A DNA stretch of 64,000 bases. It comes from Streptomyces thermolilacinus SPC6. GTDB lineage: Bacteria; Actinomycetota; Actinomycetes; Streptomycetales; Streptomycetaceae. Positions 18,534 to 26,771 of the stretch are shown here, piece after piece. Under the pieces are notes generated by a model. The model saw only the letters and a list, made by a program, of their open reading frames with translations, had not been told where the DNA came from and did not search any database. The stretch's first letter is position 1. Each line of letters opens with the position of its first letter. The translations under genes were made by a program, and so were the position numbers. Location of the stretch: the NCBI RefSeq assembly GCF_000478605.2, contig NZ_ASHX02000001.1:434001-498000 (forward strand). Direction: 5' to 3'.

Positions 18534-19393
18534 GAGAGGGTGCTGAGCCTTTCGCTTCGCGTGTGGTGGCGGCCGATCGCGCGGGTGCGGAGCCGTCCGG
18601 TGAGGGGGTCGCGGCCGACGTCGATGCGTATGCCGTACGTCTCGGTCAGCCGCTCGGCCGTCAGGACTTCTTCGGGGAGGCCGTCGGCGACGACGCGCCC
18701 GGCGTGGAGCAGGACGATCCGGTCGCCGACGGCCGCGGCCTGGTCCAGGTCGTGCAGGACGGCGCCGACGGCGATCCCGTGGTCGTCGGCCAGGTCACGC
18801 ATGAGGTCGAGCAGTTCGACCTGGTACCGCAGGTCGAGGTAGGTGGTCGGCTCGTCGAGGAGCAGGACGCCGGTCTCCTGCGCGAGGCAGCCGGCCAGCC
18901 AGACCCGCTGCAGCTGCCCTCCGGAGAGGTGCTCGACGCCCCGGTCGGCGAGTTCCGTGACGCCCGTCAGGGCGAGCGCGCGGTCCACCGCCGTACGACC
19001 ACCCGGGTCGCCCTTGCCCCAGCGGCCCCGGTACGGGTAGCGGCCGAATTCGACCACGTCGCGAACCGTCAGCCCGCTGGGTGTGGGACGTCCTTGGCTC
19101 AGCAGCGCCACGCGGCGTGAGAACTCGCGGGGGTTCAGCGCGAGGCCGTCGGTGTCGGCGTCGATGACGAGGGTGGCGGTCCTGGGCCGTTGCAGGCGCG
19201 CGATGGTGCGCAGGAGCGTGGACTTGCCGCTGCCGTTCGGCCCGACCAGGACGGTCACTTCGCCTGGCCGCAGCGTCATCGAGGCGTCGTGTACGACATC
19301 CACGCCTTCGTACGCCACGGTGACGCGCGTGGCCGACAGTTCATGACCACGGGGGCGGACGGGCGCGGGGGGCTCTTCACCAGCTACTTGCAC
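18530..19393 (-). CDS. Iron-siderophore ABC transporter ATP-binding protein
   Basis: The protein has 287 residues with Walker A GPNGSGKSTLL, signature LSGGQLQRVWLA, Walker B VLLLDEPTTYLDL and the switch His (GAVLHDLDQ), as in FecE/FepC. It is the first gene of the iron-uptake operon. The GTG at 19393 has no Shine-Dalgarno; it lies 7 nt after a TAACCT hexamer inside the iron box, which suggests a leaderless transcript. No better internal start is seen before the conserved LSATRVTVAYEG. Confidence 0.92.
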   Translation of the reverse strand: MQVAGEEPPAPVRPRGHELSATRVTVAYEGVDVVHDASMTLRPGEVTVLVGPNGSGKSTLLRTIARLQRPRTATLVIDADTDGLALNPREFSRRVALLSQGRPTPSGLTVRDVVEFGRYPYRGRWGKGDPGGRTAVDRALALTGVTELADRGVEHLSGGQLQRVWLAGCLAQETGVLLLDEPTTYLDLRYQVELLDLMRDLADDHGIAVGAVLHDLDQAAAVGDRIVLLHAGRVVADGLPEEVLTAERLTETYGIRIDVGRDPLTGRLRTRAIGRHHTRSERLSTLS

Positions 19394-19398
19394 GTCGC

Positions 19399-19417
19399 AG
19401 AGGTTAGCCTAACCTAA
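19399..19417 (-). promoter_or_regulatory. DmdR/IdeR iron box overlapping the promoter of the siderophore operon
   Basis: Read on the minus strand, the site is TTAGGTTAGGCTAACCTCT, 17 of 19 positions identical to the actinobacterial iron box TTAGGTTAGGCTAACCTAA. It ends 5 nt before the GTG of the ATPase gene and contains the likely -10 hexamer, so iron-loaded DmdR1 would block RNA polymerase directly. Confidence 0.9.
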
Positions 19418-19535
19418 GTACACGATGAAAGGGGCGTCCGTCGATCGAGCACAAGGCGAAAATCCGCCAAGCTCAGCGGATGCACGGCCGGTAACCATGG
19501 CCCATGCCCGACGCCCCGGCCGGACAGGCCGCTTG

Positions 19536-19578
19536 CCGGGCCGGGCGGTGCCGTGGCTGCGACCACCGCCCGGCCCGG
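19536..19578 (-). terminator. Terminator hairpin after the COG0523 GTPase gene
   Basis: Perfect 15-bp arms CCGGGCCGGGCGGTG (19536-19550) and CACCGCCCGGCCCGG (19564-19578) with a 13-nt loop lie directly downstream of the GTPase stop codon. Confidence 0.75.
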
Positions 19579-19582
19579 GGTC

Positions 19583-20758
19583 TCACACGCCCGCCGACGC
19601 GGCGGCGTGGTGCTCGTGCTCGCAGGCGTCGTCGATCCCGGAGGTCTCCCAGGCCGGGAAAGGGTCGTCGCGCCAGGCCGCTTCACCGTCGGCCGTCAGG
19701 CACGCGTCGAGCGCGGCGCGCAGCGCGGGGACGTCGAGCCGGGTGCCGATGAACACCAGCTCCTGTCCCTGGGTGGTGTCGTGGTCGCGGGCGCCGGAGG
19801 GCTCGAAGCGGGCCACCGACCCGGCTTGGGACCACAGGCCCGTCACACGGGGGCGGCTGGCCAGCCAGAAGAACCCCTTGGAGCGCAGGACCCGGCCGAA
19901 GGCGCCGCCGTCGAGCCCGTGGGTGACGAACTCCCACAGCCTGCCCGGGTGGAACGGCCGGTCGGCGCGGTAGACCATGGAGGAGATGCCGTACTCCTCG
20001 GTCTCCGGGACGTGGTCGCCGTTGAGCTCCATCACCCAGCCGGGTGCCTGCTGCGCCCGTTCGAGATCGAACAGCCCCGTGCCGAGGATGTCCGCCGCGG
20101 CCACCCGGCCGTGGGTCGCGGGGACGATCCGGGCCGCCGGGTTCAGCCGTGCCAGCGCGGCGCGCAGCCGGATGGCGTCCTGTTCCCCGACGAGGTCGAG
20201 CTTGTTGACGACGATGACGTCGGCGAACTCGATCTGGTCCATCAGCAGGTCGCTGACGGTGCGCTCGTCGCCCTCGTACTGGTCCAGTCCTCGCTCGGCG
20301 AGACCGTCGCCCCCCTCCAGTTCGGGAAGGAAGTTGGCCGCGTCGACGACCGTGACCATCGTGTCCAGGCGGGCCAGGTCGCCCAGGGTCGCGCCGTCGT
20401 CGCGGGGAAAGGCGAAGGTCGCGGCGACCGGCATCGGCTCGGAGATCCCGCTCGACTCGATCAGCAGGTAGTCGAAGCGCCCTTCGCGGGCCAGCCGGTC
20501 CACCTCCTCCAGCAGATCGTCCCGCAGGGTGCAGCAGATGCACCCGTTGGTCATCTCGACCAGGCGCTCCTCGGTCCGGGACAGCGCGGCCTCACCGCCC
20601 CGCACCAGGGCTGCGTCGATGTTGATCTCGCTCATGTCGTTGACGATCACCGCGACGCGCAGACCGTCGCGGTTGCCGAGCACATGGTTGAGCAGGGTGG
20701 TCTTGCCGGCGCCGAGAAAGCCCGACAGCACGGTCACCGGGAGGCGTCCGTCGGTCAC
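19583..20758 (-). CDS. COG0523/CobW-family GTPase, probable zinc metallochaperone
   Basis: The protein has 391 residues. G1 is GFLGAGKTT (about 13-21), the metal-binding CxCC motif is NGCICCTLR (Cys 73, 75, 76), ESSGISEP is the G3 region and NKLDL the NKxD base-recognition motif. A C-terminal CobW_C domain ends in the His-rich tail CEHEHHAA. Such GTPases deliver zinc to client enzymes. It is the second gene after the L32 paralogue: a GTG at 20767 overlaps that stop, but the GTG at 20758 has better spacing to GGAGGGG and is chosen. The pairing with a cysteine-free L32 and a candidate Zur box points to zinc limitation. Confidence 0.88.
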   Translation of the reverse strand: MTDGRLPVTVLSGFLGAGKTTLLNHVLGNRDGLRVAVIVNDMSEINIDAALVRGGEAALSRTEERLVEMTNGCICCTLRDDLLEEVDRLAREGRFDYLLIESSGISEPMPVAATFAFPRDDGATLGDLARLDTMVTVVDAANFLPELEGGDGLAERGLDQYEGDERTVSDLLMDQIEFADVIVVNKLDLVGEQDAIRLRAALARLNPAARIVPATHGRVAAADILGTGLFDLERAQQAPGWVMELNGDHVPETEEYGISSMVYRADRPFHPGRLWEFVTHGLDGGAFGRVLRSKGFFWLASRPRVTGLWSQAGSVARFEPSGARDHDTTQGQELVFIGTRLDVPALRAALDACLTADGEAAWRDDPFPAWETSGIDDACEHEHHAAASAGV

Positions 20759-20763
20759 GGCAG

Positions 20764-20934
20764 TCACCCCTCCGGCCGCAGCAGGCCGCGCTCGTACGCC
20801 TTGGCCAGCCTCTGCGGCACCAGGTAGGACGAGCCGTCGACCGTGACGGACACCAGCTGGGGCACGCTCGCCTTCCACTGCGCACGCCGGTGACGGGTGT
20901 TGCTGCGGGACATCTTGCGCTTGGGGACAGCCAT
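20764..20934 (-). CDS. rpmF: 50S ribosomal protein L32, cysteine-free (zinc-independent) paralogue
   Basis: This 56-residue ORF starts [20 protein letters not shown], the highly conserved L32 N-terminus. Its C-terminal half ([20 protein letters not shown]) lacks the four zinc-binding cysteines of the usual C+ L32. C- paralogues are made during zinc starvation to replace the zinc form in ribosomes and are normally repressed by Zur. ATG at 20934. It is followed at once by the COG0523 GTPase gene, another classic Zur target, so the two form an operon. Confidence 0.9.
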   Translation of the reverse strand: MAVPKRKMSRSNTRHRRAQWKASVPQLVSVTVDGSSYLVPQRLAKAYERGLLRPEG

Positions 20935-20970
20935 GAGAACTCCATGTGGGAAGGGATGGCGTCACCCTAC

Positions 20971-20986
20971 ATGAAAATGATTACCG
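20971..20986 (-). promoter_or_regulatory. Candidate Zur box
   Basis: ATGAAAATGATTACCG on the plus strand (minus strand CGGTAATCATTTTCAT) resembles the actinobacterial Zur site TGAAAATGATTTTCA; the left half matches fully, the right half only partly. It lies 37 bp upstream of the L32 start, with a TAGGGT possible -10 just downstream on the minus strand. Zur control is inferred. Confidence 0.6.
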
Positions 20987-21164
20987 TCTTCCATTGGATG
21001 GCCCCGCCGCCAGAAGCACGCAGGCGATGCCTCTTTTCGGCCAACCCGCCACCTATCAGCCATTGACGTTCAGCCCGTTGATCCGTGGCACCCCTCTCCC
21101 TATCTTGCCGATCCCCTTTCCGACTCGCGTCCGATATCTCGAACGCCAGAGCCGTGGAGCCTCC

Positions 21165-23639
21165 ATGCCACGCAACCGCTTCACACGCGGTCTGGGCGTC
21201 ACCGCCCTCCTCACCGCTTCCGTCATGCTGCCCGTCCCGGCGCAGGCCGAGAGCGTGACCGACTACACGATCACCTTGAACCCCGGCGCCCGGGGCGCGG
21301 CGATCGACGACACGATGTACGGGATCTTCTTCGAGGACATCAACCGCGCCGCCGACGGCGGTCTGTACGCCGAACTGGTACAGAACCGCTCCTTCGAGTA
21401 CTCCACCGCCGACAACACCTCGTACACCCCGCTCACCTCCTGGGCCGTCAGGGGCACGGCCCGGGTCGTGGACGACGCGGGCCGCCTCAACGAACGCAAC
21501 CGCAACTACCTTTCGCTGGCCGCCGGTTCGGCCGTCACCAACTCCGGCTACAACACCGGCATCCGGGTCGAGCAGGGCAAGCAGTACGACTTCTCGGTGT
21601 GGGCGCGCGCCGAGGCCGGAACCACCCTCACCGTGGGCCTCCAGGACGCCGCCGGCACCCTCGCCTCCGCACGTGAGGTCGCCGTTTCGGGTGGCTGGAA
21701 GAAGTACACCGCCACGTTCACCGCCGGCCGTACCAGCAGCCGCGGCCGCCTCACGGTCGCCTCCGCGCGGGCCGCCGCCCTGGACATGGTGTCCCTCTTC
21801 CCCCGGGACACGTACAAGAACCAGCCGAACGGCCTGCGCAAGGACCTCGCCGAGAAGATCGAGGCGCTCAGGCCCGGATTCGTGCGCTTCCCCGGCGGCT
21901 GCCTCGTCAACACCGGCTCCATGGAGGACTACAGCGCGGCATCCGGCTGGCAGCGCAAGCGGGCCTACCAGTGGAAGGACACCGTCGGCCCGGTCGAGCA
22001 GCGCGCCACCAACGCCAACTTCTGGGGCTACAACCAGTCCTACGGCCTCGGCTACTACGAGTACTTCCGCTTCTCCGAGGACATCGGCGCGATGCCCCTG
22101 CCCGTCGTCCCCGCCCTGGTGACCGGCTGCGGCCAGAACCGCGCCACCAACGACGACGCCCTGCTCCAGCGGCACATCCAGGACGCCCTCGACCTCATCG
22201 AGTTCGCCAACGGCCCGGCGACCTCCACCTGGGGCAAGGTCCGCGCGCAGATGGGCCACCCCGAGCCGTTCGGGCTGACCCACATCCAGGTCGGCAACGA
22301 GGAGAACCTGCCGCACGAGTTCTACTCCCGGTTCCAGAAGTTCCGCACCGCGATCGAGGCGAAGCACCCGGGCATCACCGTCGTCTCCAACTCCGGGCCG
22401 GACGACGAGGGCACGGTCTTCGACACCGCGTGGCGGCTGAACCGCGAGGGCAAGGTCGCCATGGTCGACGAGCACTACTACAACAGCCCCGAGTGGTTCC
22501 TCCAGAACAACAACCGCTACGACTCCTACGACCGCCAGGGCCCCAAGGTCTTCCTCGGCGAGTACGCCTCCCAGGGCAACGGCTGGCGCAACGCCCTGGC
22601 CGAGGCCGCGTTCATGACCGGCCTGGAACGCAACGCGGATGTCGTCAAGCTCGCCAGCTACGCCCCGCTGCTCGCCAACGAGGCGGCCACGCAGTGGCGG
22701 CCGGACATGATCTGGTTCAACAACCGCGCCTCATGGGGCTCGGTGAACTACGAGGTCCAGAAGCTGTTCATGAACAACGTCGGCGACAGGGTCGTCCCCT
22801 CCACGGCGACCGGCACCCCGGGGGTCAGCGTGCCGATCAGCGGCGCGGTCGGCCTGTCCACCTGGGCGACGAGCGCCGCGTACGACGATGTCCGGGTCAC
22901 GGCCGCCGACGGCCGCACGCTGCTCAGCGACGACTTCTCCGGTGACGCCTCGAAGTGGACGCACCACGGCGTCGGCAGCTGGAGCGTCCAGAACGGCCAG
23001 TACGTCCAGACCGACGCGGCCGCCGAGAACACCCTGGTCACCGCCGGCGACCCGGCCTGGCACGACTACGACCTGAAGGTGAAGGCAACCAAGAAGTCCG
23101 GCAGGGAGGGCTTCCTCGTCGCCTTCGGTGTGAAGGACACCGGCAACTACTACTGGTGGAACCTCGGCGGCTGGAACAACACGCAGTCCGCCGTCGAACG
23201 CGCCGTGGCGGGCGGCAAGTCCACCCTCATCTCCAAGCCCGGCACGATCGAGACCGGCCGCACCTACGACCTGGAGGTCAAGGTCCGCGGCCGGCAGGTG
23301 AGCCTCTACATGGACGGCGTGCTGTGGGACAGGTTCACCGACGACAAGCAGGCCGAGCCGTTCCGCCAGGTCGTCACCGAGGACGCGCGCACCGGTGACC
23401 TGATCGTCAAGGTCGTCAACGCCCAGGACTCGGCCGCCCGTACGGCCATCGACCTGGGTGGCCTGCGGGTCTCCTCCCAGGCCCACGTCACCACGCTGGC
23501 CGGTGACCCGGACGCCGTCAACACCGAGTCGGACGCGGCCGTCGTGCCGGTCGGTTCGACCTTCTCCGGAGTGTCGGGGAAGTTCACGTACACCTTCCCG
23601 GCGAACTCGGTCACGTTCCTGCGGATCAAGCGGGGTTAG
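21165..23639 (+). CDS. Secreted GH51 alpha-L-arabinofuranosidase with inserted LamG/concanavalin-like domain
   Basis: The protein has 824 residues: Sec signal (1-28, ending PAQAES), N-terminal carbohydrate-binding-like region (IRVEQGKQYDFSVWARAEAG), GH51 barrel with acid/base Glu 379 (VGNEEN) and nucleophile Glu 466 (FLGEYAS), then a concanavalin-like insertion (about 585-750; DDFSGDASKWTHHGVGSWSV) before the C-terminal GH51 beta-domain resumes with NTESDAAVVPVGSTF. GH51 enzymes are often intracellular; this secreted, longer form is of the exo-acting extracellular type. It releases L-arabinose from arabinan or arabinoxylan. ATG at 21165. It is divergent from the L32 operon and feeds the arabinose importer and ara genes downstream. 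Confidence 0.92.
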   Translation: MPRNRFTRGLGVTALLTASVMLPVPAQAESVTDYTITLNPGARGAAIDDTMYGIFFEDINRAADGGLYAELVQNRSFEYSTADNTSYTPLTSWAVRGTARVVDDAGRLNERNRNYLSLAAGSAVTNSGYNTGIRVEQGKQYDFSVWARAEAGTTLTVGLQDAAGTLASAREVAVSGGWKKYTATFTAGRTSSRGRLTVASARAAALDMVSLFPRDTYKNQPNGLRKDLAEKIEALRPGFVRFPGGCLVNTGSMEDYSAASGWQRKRAYQWKDTVGPVEQRATNANFWGYNQSYGLGYYEYFRFSEDIGAMPLPVVPALVTGCGQNRATNDDALLQRHIQDALDLIEFANGPATSTWGKVRAQMGHPEPFGLTHIQVGNEENLPHEFYSRFQKFRTAIEAKHPGITVVSNSGPDDEGTVFDTAWRLNREGKVAMVDEHYYNSPEWFLQNNNRYDSYDRQGPKVFLGEYASQGNGWRNALAEAAFMTGLERNADVVKLASYAPLLANEAATQWRPDMIWFNNRASWGSVNYEVQKLFMNNVGDRVVPSTATGTPGVSVPISGAVGLSTWATSAAYDDVRVTAADGRTLLSDDFSGDASKWTHHGVGSWSVQNGQYVQTDAAAENTLVTAGDPAWHDYDLKVKATKKSGREGFLVAFGVKDTGNYYWWNLGGWNNTQSAVERAVAGGKSTLISKPGTIETGRTYDLEVKVRGRQVSLYMDGVLWDRFTDDKQAEPFRQVVTEDARTGDLIVKVVNAQDSAARTAIDLGGLRVSSQAHVTTLAGDPDAVNTESDAAVVPVGSTFSGVSGKFTYTFPANSVTFLRIKRG

Positions 23640-23659
23640 CGGGCCGACGACCGACGCGA

Positions 23660-23693
23660 GCGAGCCCCGGACCGTCGAGGGTCCGGGGCTCGC
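23660..23693. terminator. Terminator hairpin between GH51 and GH43 genes
   Basis: Perfect 14-bp arms GCGAGCCCCGGACC and GGTCCGGGGCTCGC with a 6-nt loop, between convergent genes. Confidence 0.85.
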
Positions 23694-23736
23694 CGCCGTC
23701 GGTGCGTCCGCGCGGGGACGCGTCAGGGGGTGCGGC

Positions 23737-25251
23737 TCACTGGGCGTGGAACGTGGCGTCGGCCCGGTCGGTCGCCGTGCCGACCGCCTGTACCTGGAGC
23801 AGGTACTGGTGGTGGCGGAGGTAGCGGCCGGGGAAGTTGTACGACTCGTACGACAGCCCGCGGGGATCGGCGAGCCCCGCCCGTGCGGCCCAGGACGCGT
23901 CGGCGCGGAACAGCGCCGTACCGTCGTTCTTCTCCACCCACACCTCGAAGTTCCGGTGGCGCAGGAAGTGGCCGGGGTGGGAGGCCGACTCCAGGGAGAC
24001 GGTGCCCCCACCGGCGAGGCCGGGGACGACACGGAACTGCGAGTCGGCGAGCGGGGAGCCGTCCGCGTCGATCCTGGCGCGGAAGCCTTGGTGGCTGATG
24101 AACCGGTCGGGGAAGTTGTGCGAGGACAGCCTGACCGGGGTGAGGCCGTCGGCGACCGGAATGCCGAAGTCGGGGGTGCCGTCGGCCTTCCAGTAGATCT
24201 TCTGGACCCGGGTGCGGCGGTTGGGGTCGTTGAGCGGGTCGCCGCTGATGTCCTTGTAGCCGCGGTCGTGGTACACGAGGATGTCCGACTTGCCGTCCTC
24301 GGAGACCGTGAACTGATTGTGTCCGGGGCCGTACTGGCCGGTGGCGGCGTTGCTGCTGAAGACCGGGGAGGCCGTCTTCGTCCACGACGCCGCGTTCATC
24401 AGGTCGGCGGACGCGGACGCGGTCAGCATGCCCATGCAGTAGTTGGCGTCGGTGGCGCTGGCCGAGAAGGTCATGAAGACCCTGCCGTTGCGCTGGATCA
24501 CGGCCGGGCCCTCGTTGACCATGTGGCCGGCCGTCTCCCACCAGGCGGTCGGACGGCTGAGCATGACCGGGGTGCCGCTGATCGTCCACGGGTTCGACAT
24601 CCGCGCGAGGTACAGGTTGGTGCCGGGGCCGGCGGCCGGGTCGTGCTGCGCCCAGGAGAGGTACCGCGTCCCGTTCACCACGAAGGTCGTGGCGTCCAGG
24701 GAGAAGGAGTCGAGCGGGAGGGCGATCCGGCCCTTCTCCGTCCACGTGCCCGTCACCGGGTTGGCTGCGGCGCACTCCAGGACGTACGGCCGGATGCGCC
24801 AGACGTCCTCGGCGTCACCGGCGGCGAAGTAGACGTACCACCTGCCGCCGATGAAGTGGATCTCCGGCGCCCAGATGTGCGCACCCATCGCGCCGCTGGT
24901 GTGCCGGGTCCAGATGGTCCGCTCGGCGGCCGATGCGAGCCCCTGGATCGTGGTGGCGCGGCGCAGCACGATGCGGTCGTACGCCGGCACGGTGGCCGTG
25001 AAGTAGTAGTAGCCGTCGGTGTGCTTGACGATGTGCGGGTCGGCGCGCTGCTCGGCGATGCTGTTGGTGTACGTCACGGCGGGCGACGCGACCGACGCGC
25101 GCCCGGCCGGGAACGCGGGGGCGGGCACGGGCGCGCCGGGCCGCGCCGGGGCGGCGGCGTGGGCGCTGCCGGTCGCGGCGCCGGTGAAGGCGGCCGCGGC
25201 GGAGCCGGTGATCACGCCGAGGACGGCTCGGCGGGTGGGTGCGGACGTCAT
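23737..25251 (-). CDS. Secreted GH43 exo-arabinofuranosidase with C-terminal CBM42 (AbfB)
   Basis: The protein has 504 residues. The N-terminus has a twin-arginine-like signal (TRRAVLGVITGSAAAAF). The GH43 five-blade propeller shows the three catalytic carboxylates: Asp 71 (RADPHIV), Asp in SLDATTF and Glu in VNEGPAV. From about residue 355 a CBM42/AbfB beta-trefoil follows with the repeated (N)FPDRFISHQGF / HPGHFLRHRNF / FPGRYLRHHQY pattern that binds arabinofuranose side chains. The layout equals exo-1,5-alpha-L-arabinofuranosidase Araf43A of S. avermitilis. ATG at 25251 follows GGAGCG. It acts with the neighbouring GH51 enzyme on arabinan. Confidence 0.92.
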   Translation of the reverse strand: MTSAPTRRAVLGVITGSAAAAFTGAATGSAHAAAPARPGAPVPAPAFPAGRASVASPAVTYTNSIAEQRADPHIVKHTDGYYYFTATVPAYDRIVLRRATTIQGLASAAERTIWTRHTSGAMGAHIWAPEIHFIGGRWYVYFAAGDAEDVWRIRPYVLECAAANPVTGTWTEKGRIALPLDSFSLDATTFVVNGTRYLSWAQHDPAAGPGTNLYLARMSNPWTISGTPVMLSRPTAWWETAGHMVNEGPAVIQRNGRVFMTFSASATDANYCMGMLTASASADLMNAASWTKTASPVFSSNAATGQYGPGHNQFTVSEDGKSDILVYHDRGYKDISGDPLNDPNRRTRVQKIYWKADGTPDFGIPVADGLTPVRLSSHNFPDRFISHQGFRARIDADGSPLADSQFRVVPGLAGGGTVSLESASHPGHFLRHRNFEVWVEKNDGTALFRADASWAARAGLADPRGLSYESYNFPGRYLRHHQYLLQVQAVGTATDRADATFHAQ

Positions 25252-25681
25252 GAATCGCTCCTTGGGGGACGGAGGGGTGCGGAGGGGCCGGTGCCCGCTC
25301 GGGCGCGGGACCGGAGGCGAGGTGTTGTTGGTGACGCGGCGTCGCCGGTGTCACGGCGTCGCCGGTGTCACGCGGCGGCGGTCGAGCAGGGCGATCCGGT
25401 CGAGCGCGGGTCGAGCGGGTCGCGCGGTTTCGCGGGGGCGCCGGTCGAGCCGGACGCACCGGTTCGGAGCCGTCGCGGATGCGGGTCGCCGTGCCACTGT
25501 CGCGGCCGGTGACACGCGCGTGCGTCACCACGCGTTCGCTGGGACGGCGGGACGGGGCGGGGCGGGCGCGGTGCTCGTGGCACGGGACGCCGAAGCCCGG
25601 CGTTCCGTCGGTCCCGCAGCCGGTCGTCCGGGCGCGGGCGGTGGGGATGAGCCGGGGGCGGACGCGGTGGGGACCGCCCGC
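25252..25681. other. 430-bp gap between the GH43 and araD genes, repeat-rich
   Basis: No supported gene. It contains two tandem 17-bp copies of GGCGTCGCCGGTGTCAC (25338-25371), several GGTCGAGC units (25378-25450) and a dyad GGTGAC..GTCACC at 25508-25529. The part next to 25252 must hold the GH43 promoter, but no ara-type palindrome is seen there. Confidence 0.5.
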
Positions 25682-26419
25682 TCAGCGGACGGCCGCCGGA
25701 GCGGGGTTGCCGTAGTACGCGTCCGGTCCGTGCTTGCGGGTGAAGTGCCGGTCGAGCAGGTGCCGGGGAGGCTCGGGGTGACCGCCGGGCGCGTACAGCG
25801 CCAGGGTGTGCAGCGCCATCTCGGCGACCGCCTCGCAGACGATGGCGTTCTCCAGCGAGGCCGTCGCGGTGGCCCCCCAGGTGAACGGGCCGTGCCGCGA
25901 GACGAGCGCACCGGGCACCTCCTCGGCCCGGCGGGCGTCCCCTTCGAGGAGAGCCACGATCACCTGGCCCGTGTTGTACTCGTAGTCGCGCGCGCACTGT
26001 TCGGCTGTGAGGTCCTCCGTGACCGGGACCGGGCCGTTGAAGGTGTCCGCGTGGGTGGTCCCGAGCACGGGGATCGGGCGGCGCGCCTGCGCGAAGGCGA
26101 CCGCGTGCGTCGAGTGCGTGTGCGTGACGCCCCCGATGTGGGGAAAGGCGCGGTACAGGCACCGGTGCGTCTCGGTGTCGGTGGACGGTTTGAGGTGCCC
26201 CTCGACGACCCGCCCGTCCTCCAGGGAGACCACGACCAGGTCCTCCGCGCTGAGGTCCGCGTACGAGACGCCGGACGGCTTGATGACGAAGACCCCGGCA
26301 TCGCGATCGACGCCGCTCACGTTCCCCCAGGTGAGGGTGGCCAGACCGGCCTCCGGTATCCGCAGGTTGGCCGCCAGAACCTCCCGGCGGAGGTCCCCGA
26401 AGGAGAGGGACTCGCTCAC
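25682..26419 (-). CDS. araD: L-ribulose-5-phosphate 4-epimerase
   Basis: The protein has 245 residues of the class-II aldolase/adducin family. The zinc-binding motif HTHSTH, the N-terminal NVSG / KPSGVSY phosphate-binding motifs, GPVPVTEDL and the C-terminal HGPFTWG / KHGPDAYYG match AraD. It converts L-ribulose-5-phosphate to D-xylulose-5-phosphate, the last step of the araBAD pathway, in the cytoplasm. The GTG at 26419 is chosen because ESLSFGDLRREVLAANLRIP is the conserved start. It is divergent from the LacI-type regulator, with two operator-like palindromes between them. Confidence 0.93.
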   Translation of the reverse strand: MSESLSFGDLRREVLAANLRIPEAGLATLTWGNVSGVDRDAGVFVIKPSGVSYADLSAEDLVVVSLEDGRVVEGHLKPSTDTETHRCLYRAFPHIGGVTHTHSTHAVAFAQARRPIPVLGTTHADTFNGPVPVTEDLTAEQCARDYEYNTGQVIVALLEGDARRAEEVPGALVSRHGPFTWGATATASLENAIVCEAVAEMALHTLALYAPGGHPEPPRHLLDRHFTRKHGPDAYYGNPAPAAVR

Positions 26420-26562
26420 TACGCTCTCACCGTCTTTCCGTCGTCGGCAGCGGCGCCCCGGAACTCCGTCCCGCAGGAGCCTGCGACCGTGCACGAGTGG
26501 GCTGAAAAAGGGACGGATCGCCTGGCCGCCCACGCGACAGACGCAACGCGACCCCTGCGAAT

Positions 26563-26576
26563 TGTGCGCGCTAACA
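26563..26576. promoter_or_regulatory. LacI/AraR-type operator, copy 1
   Basis: TGTGCGCGCTAACA, an imperfect palindrome around GCGC, about 145 bp upstream of araD. It matches the other three copies of this window (consensus TGTKNGCGCTMACA). Confidence 0.7.
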
Positions 26577-26640
26577 TAGCCGCAACTCAAGAGCTGACCC
26601 CAAACTCGCCCCTACCCTCCCCACATCACCCGCTGCATGA

Positions 26641-26654
26641 TGTGAGCGCACACA
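26641..26654. promoter_or_regulatory. LacI/AraR-type operator, copy 2
   Basis: TGTGAGCGCACACA, part of the longer dyad GATGTG..CACATC, about 120 bp before the start of the LacI-type regulator; it would allow autoregulation. Confidence 0.7.
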
Positions 26655-26771
26655 TCAACGCGCGCCGAGGAAGATCACACCCGGGCCCTCCCGCCGAAGA
26701 TCCGGCCTCGGGGCGCCGACGTGAGGCGGTACCTTGAGGAGGGGCCGTACAACGAACAGGAGGGGAGAGGA

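Larger units (their letters stand above)
26420..26771. other. Divergent control region araD / lacI-type regulator
   Basis: 352 bp, less GC-rich around 26560-26650, with two copies of the ara-type palindrome (26563-26576 and 26641-26654). No gene is seen. Confidence 0.6.

Noticed and set aside
25338..25371. Tandem 17-bp repeats considered as part of a CRISPR-like array
   Set aside because: Only two directly adjacent copies without spacers.
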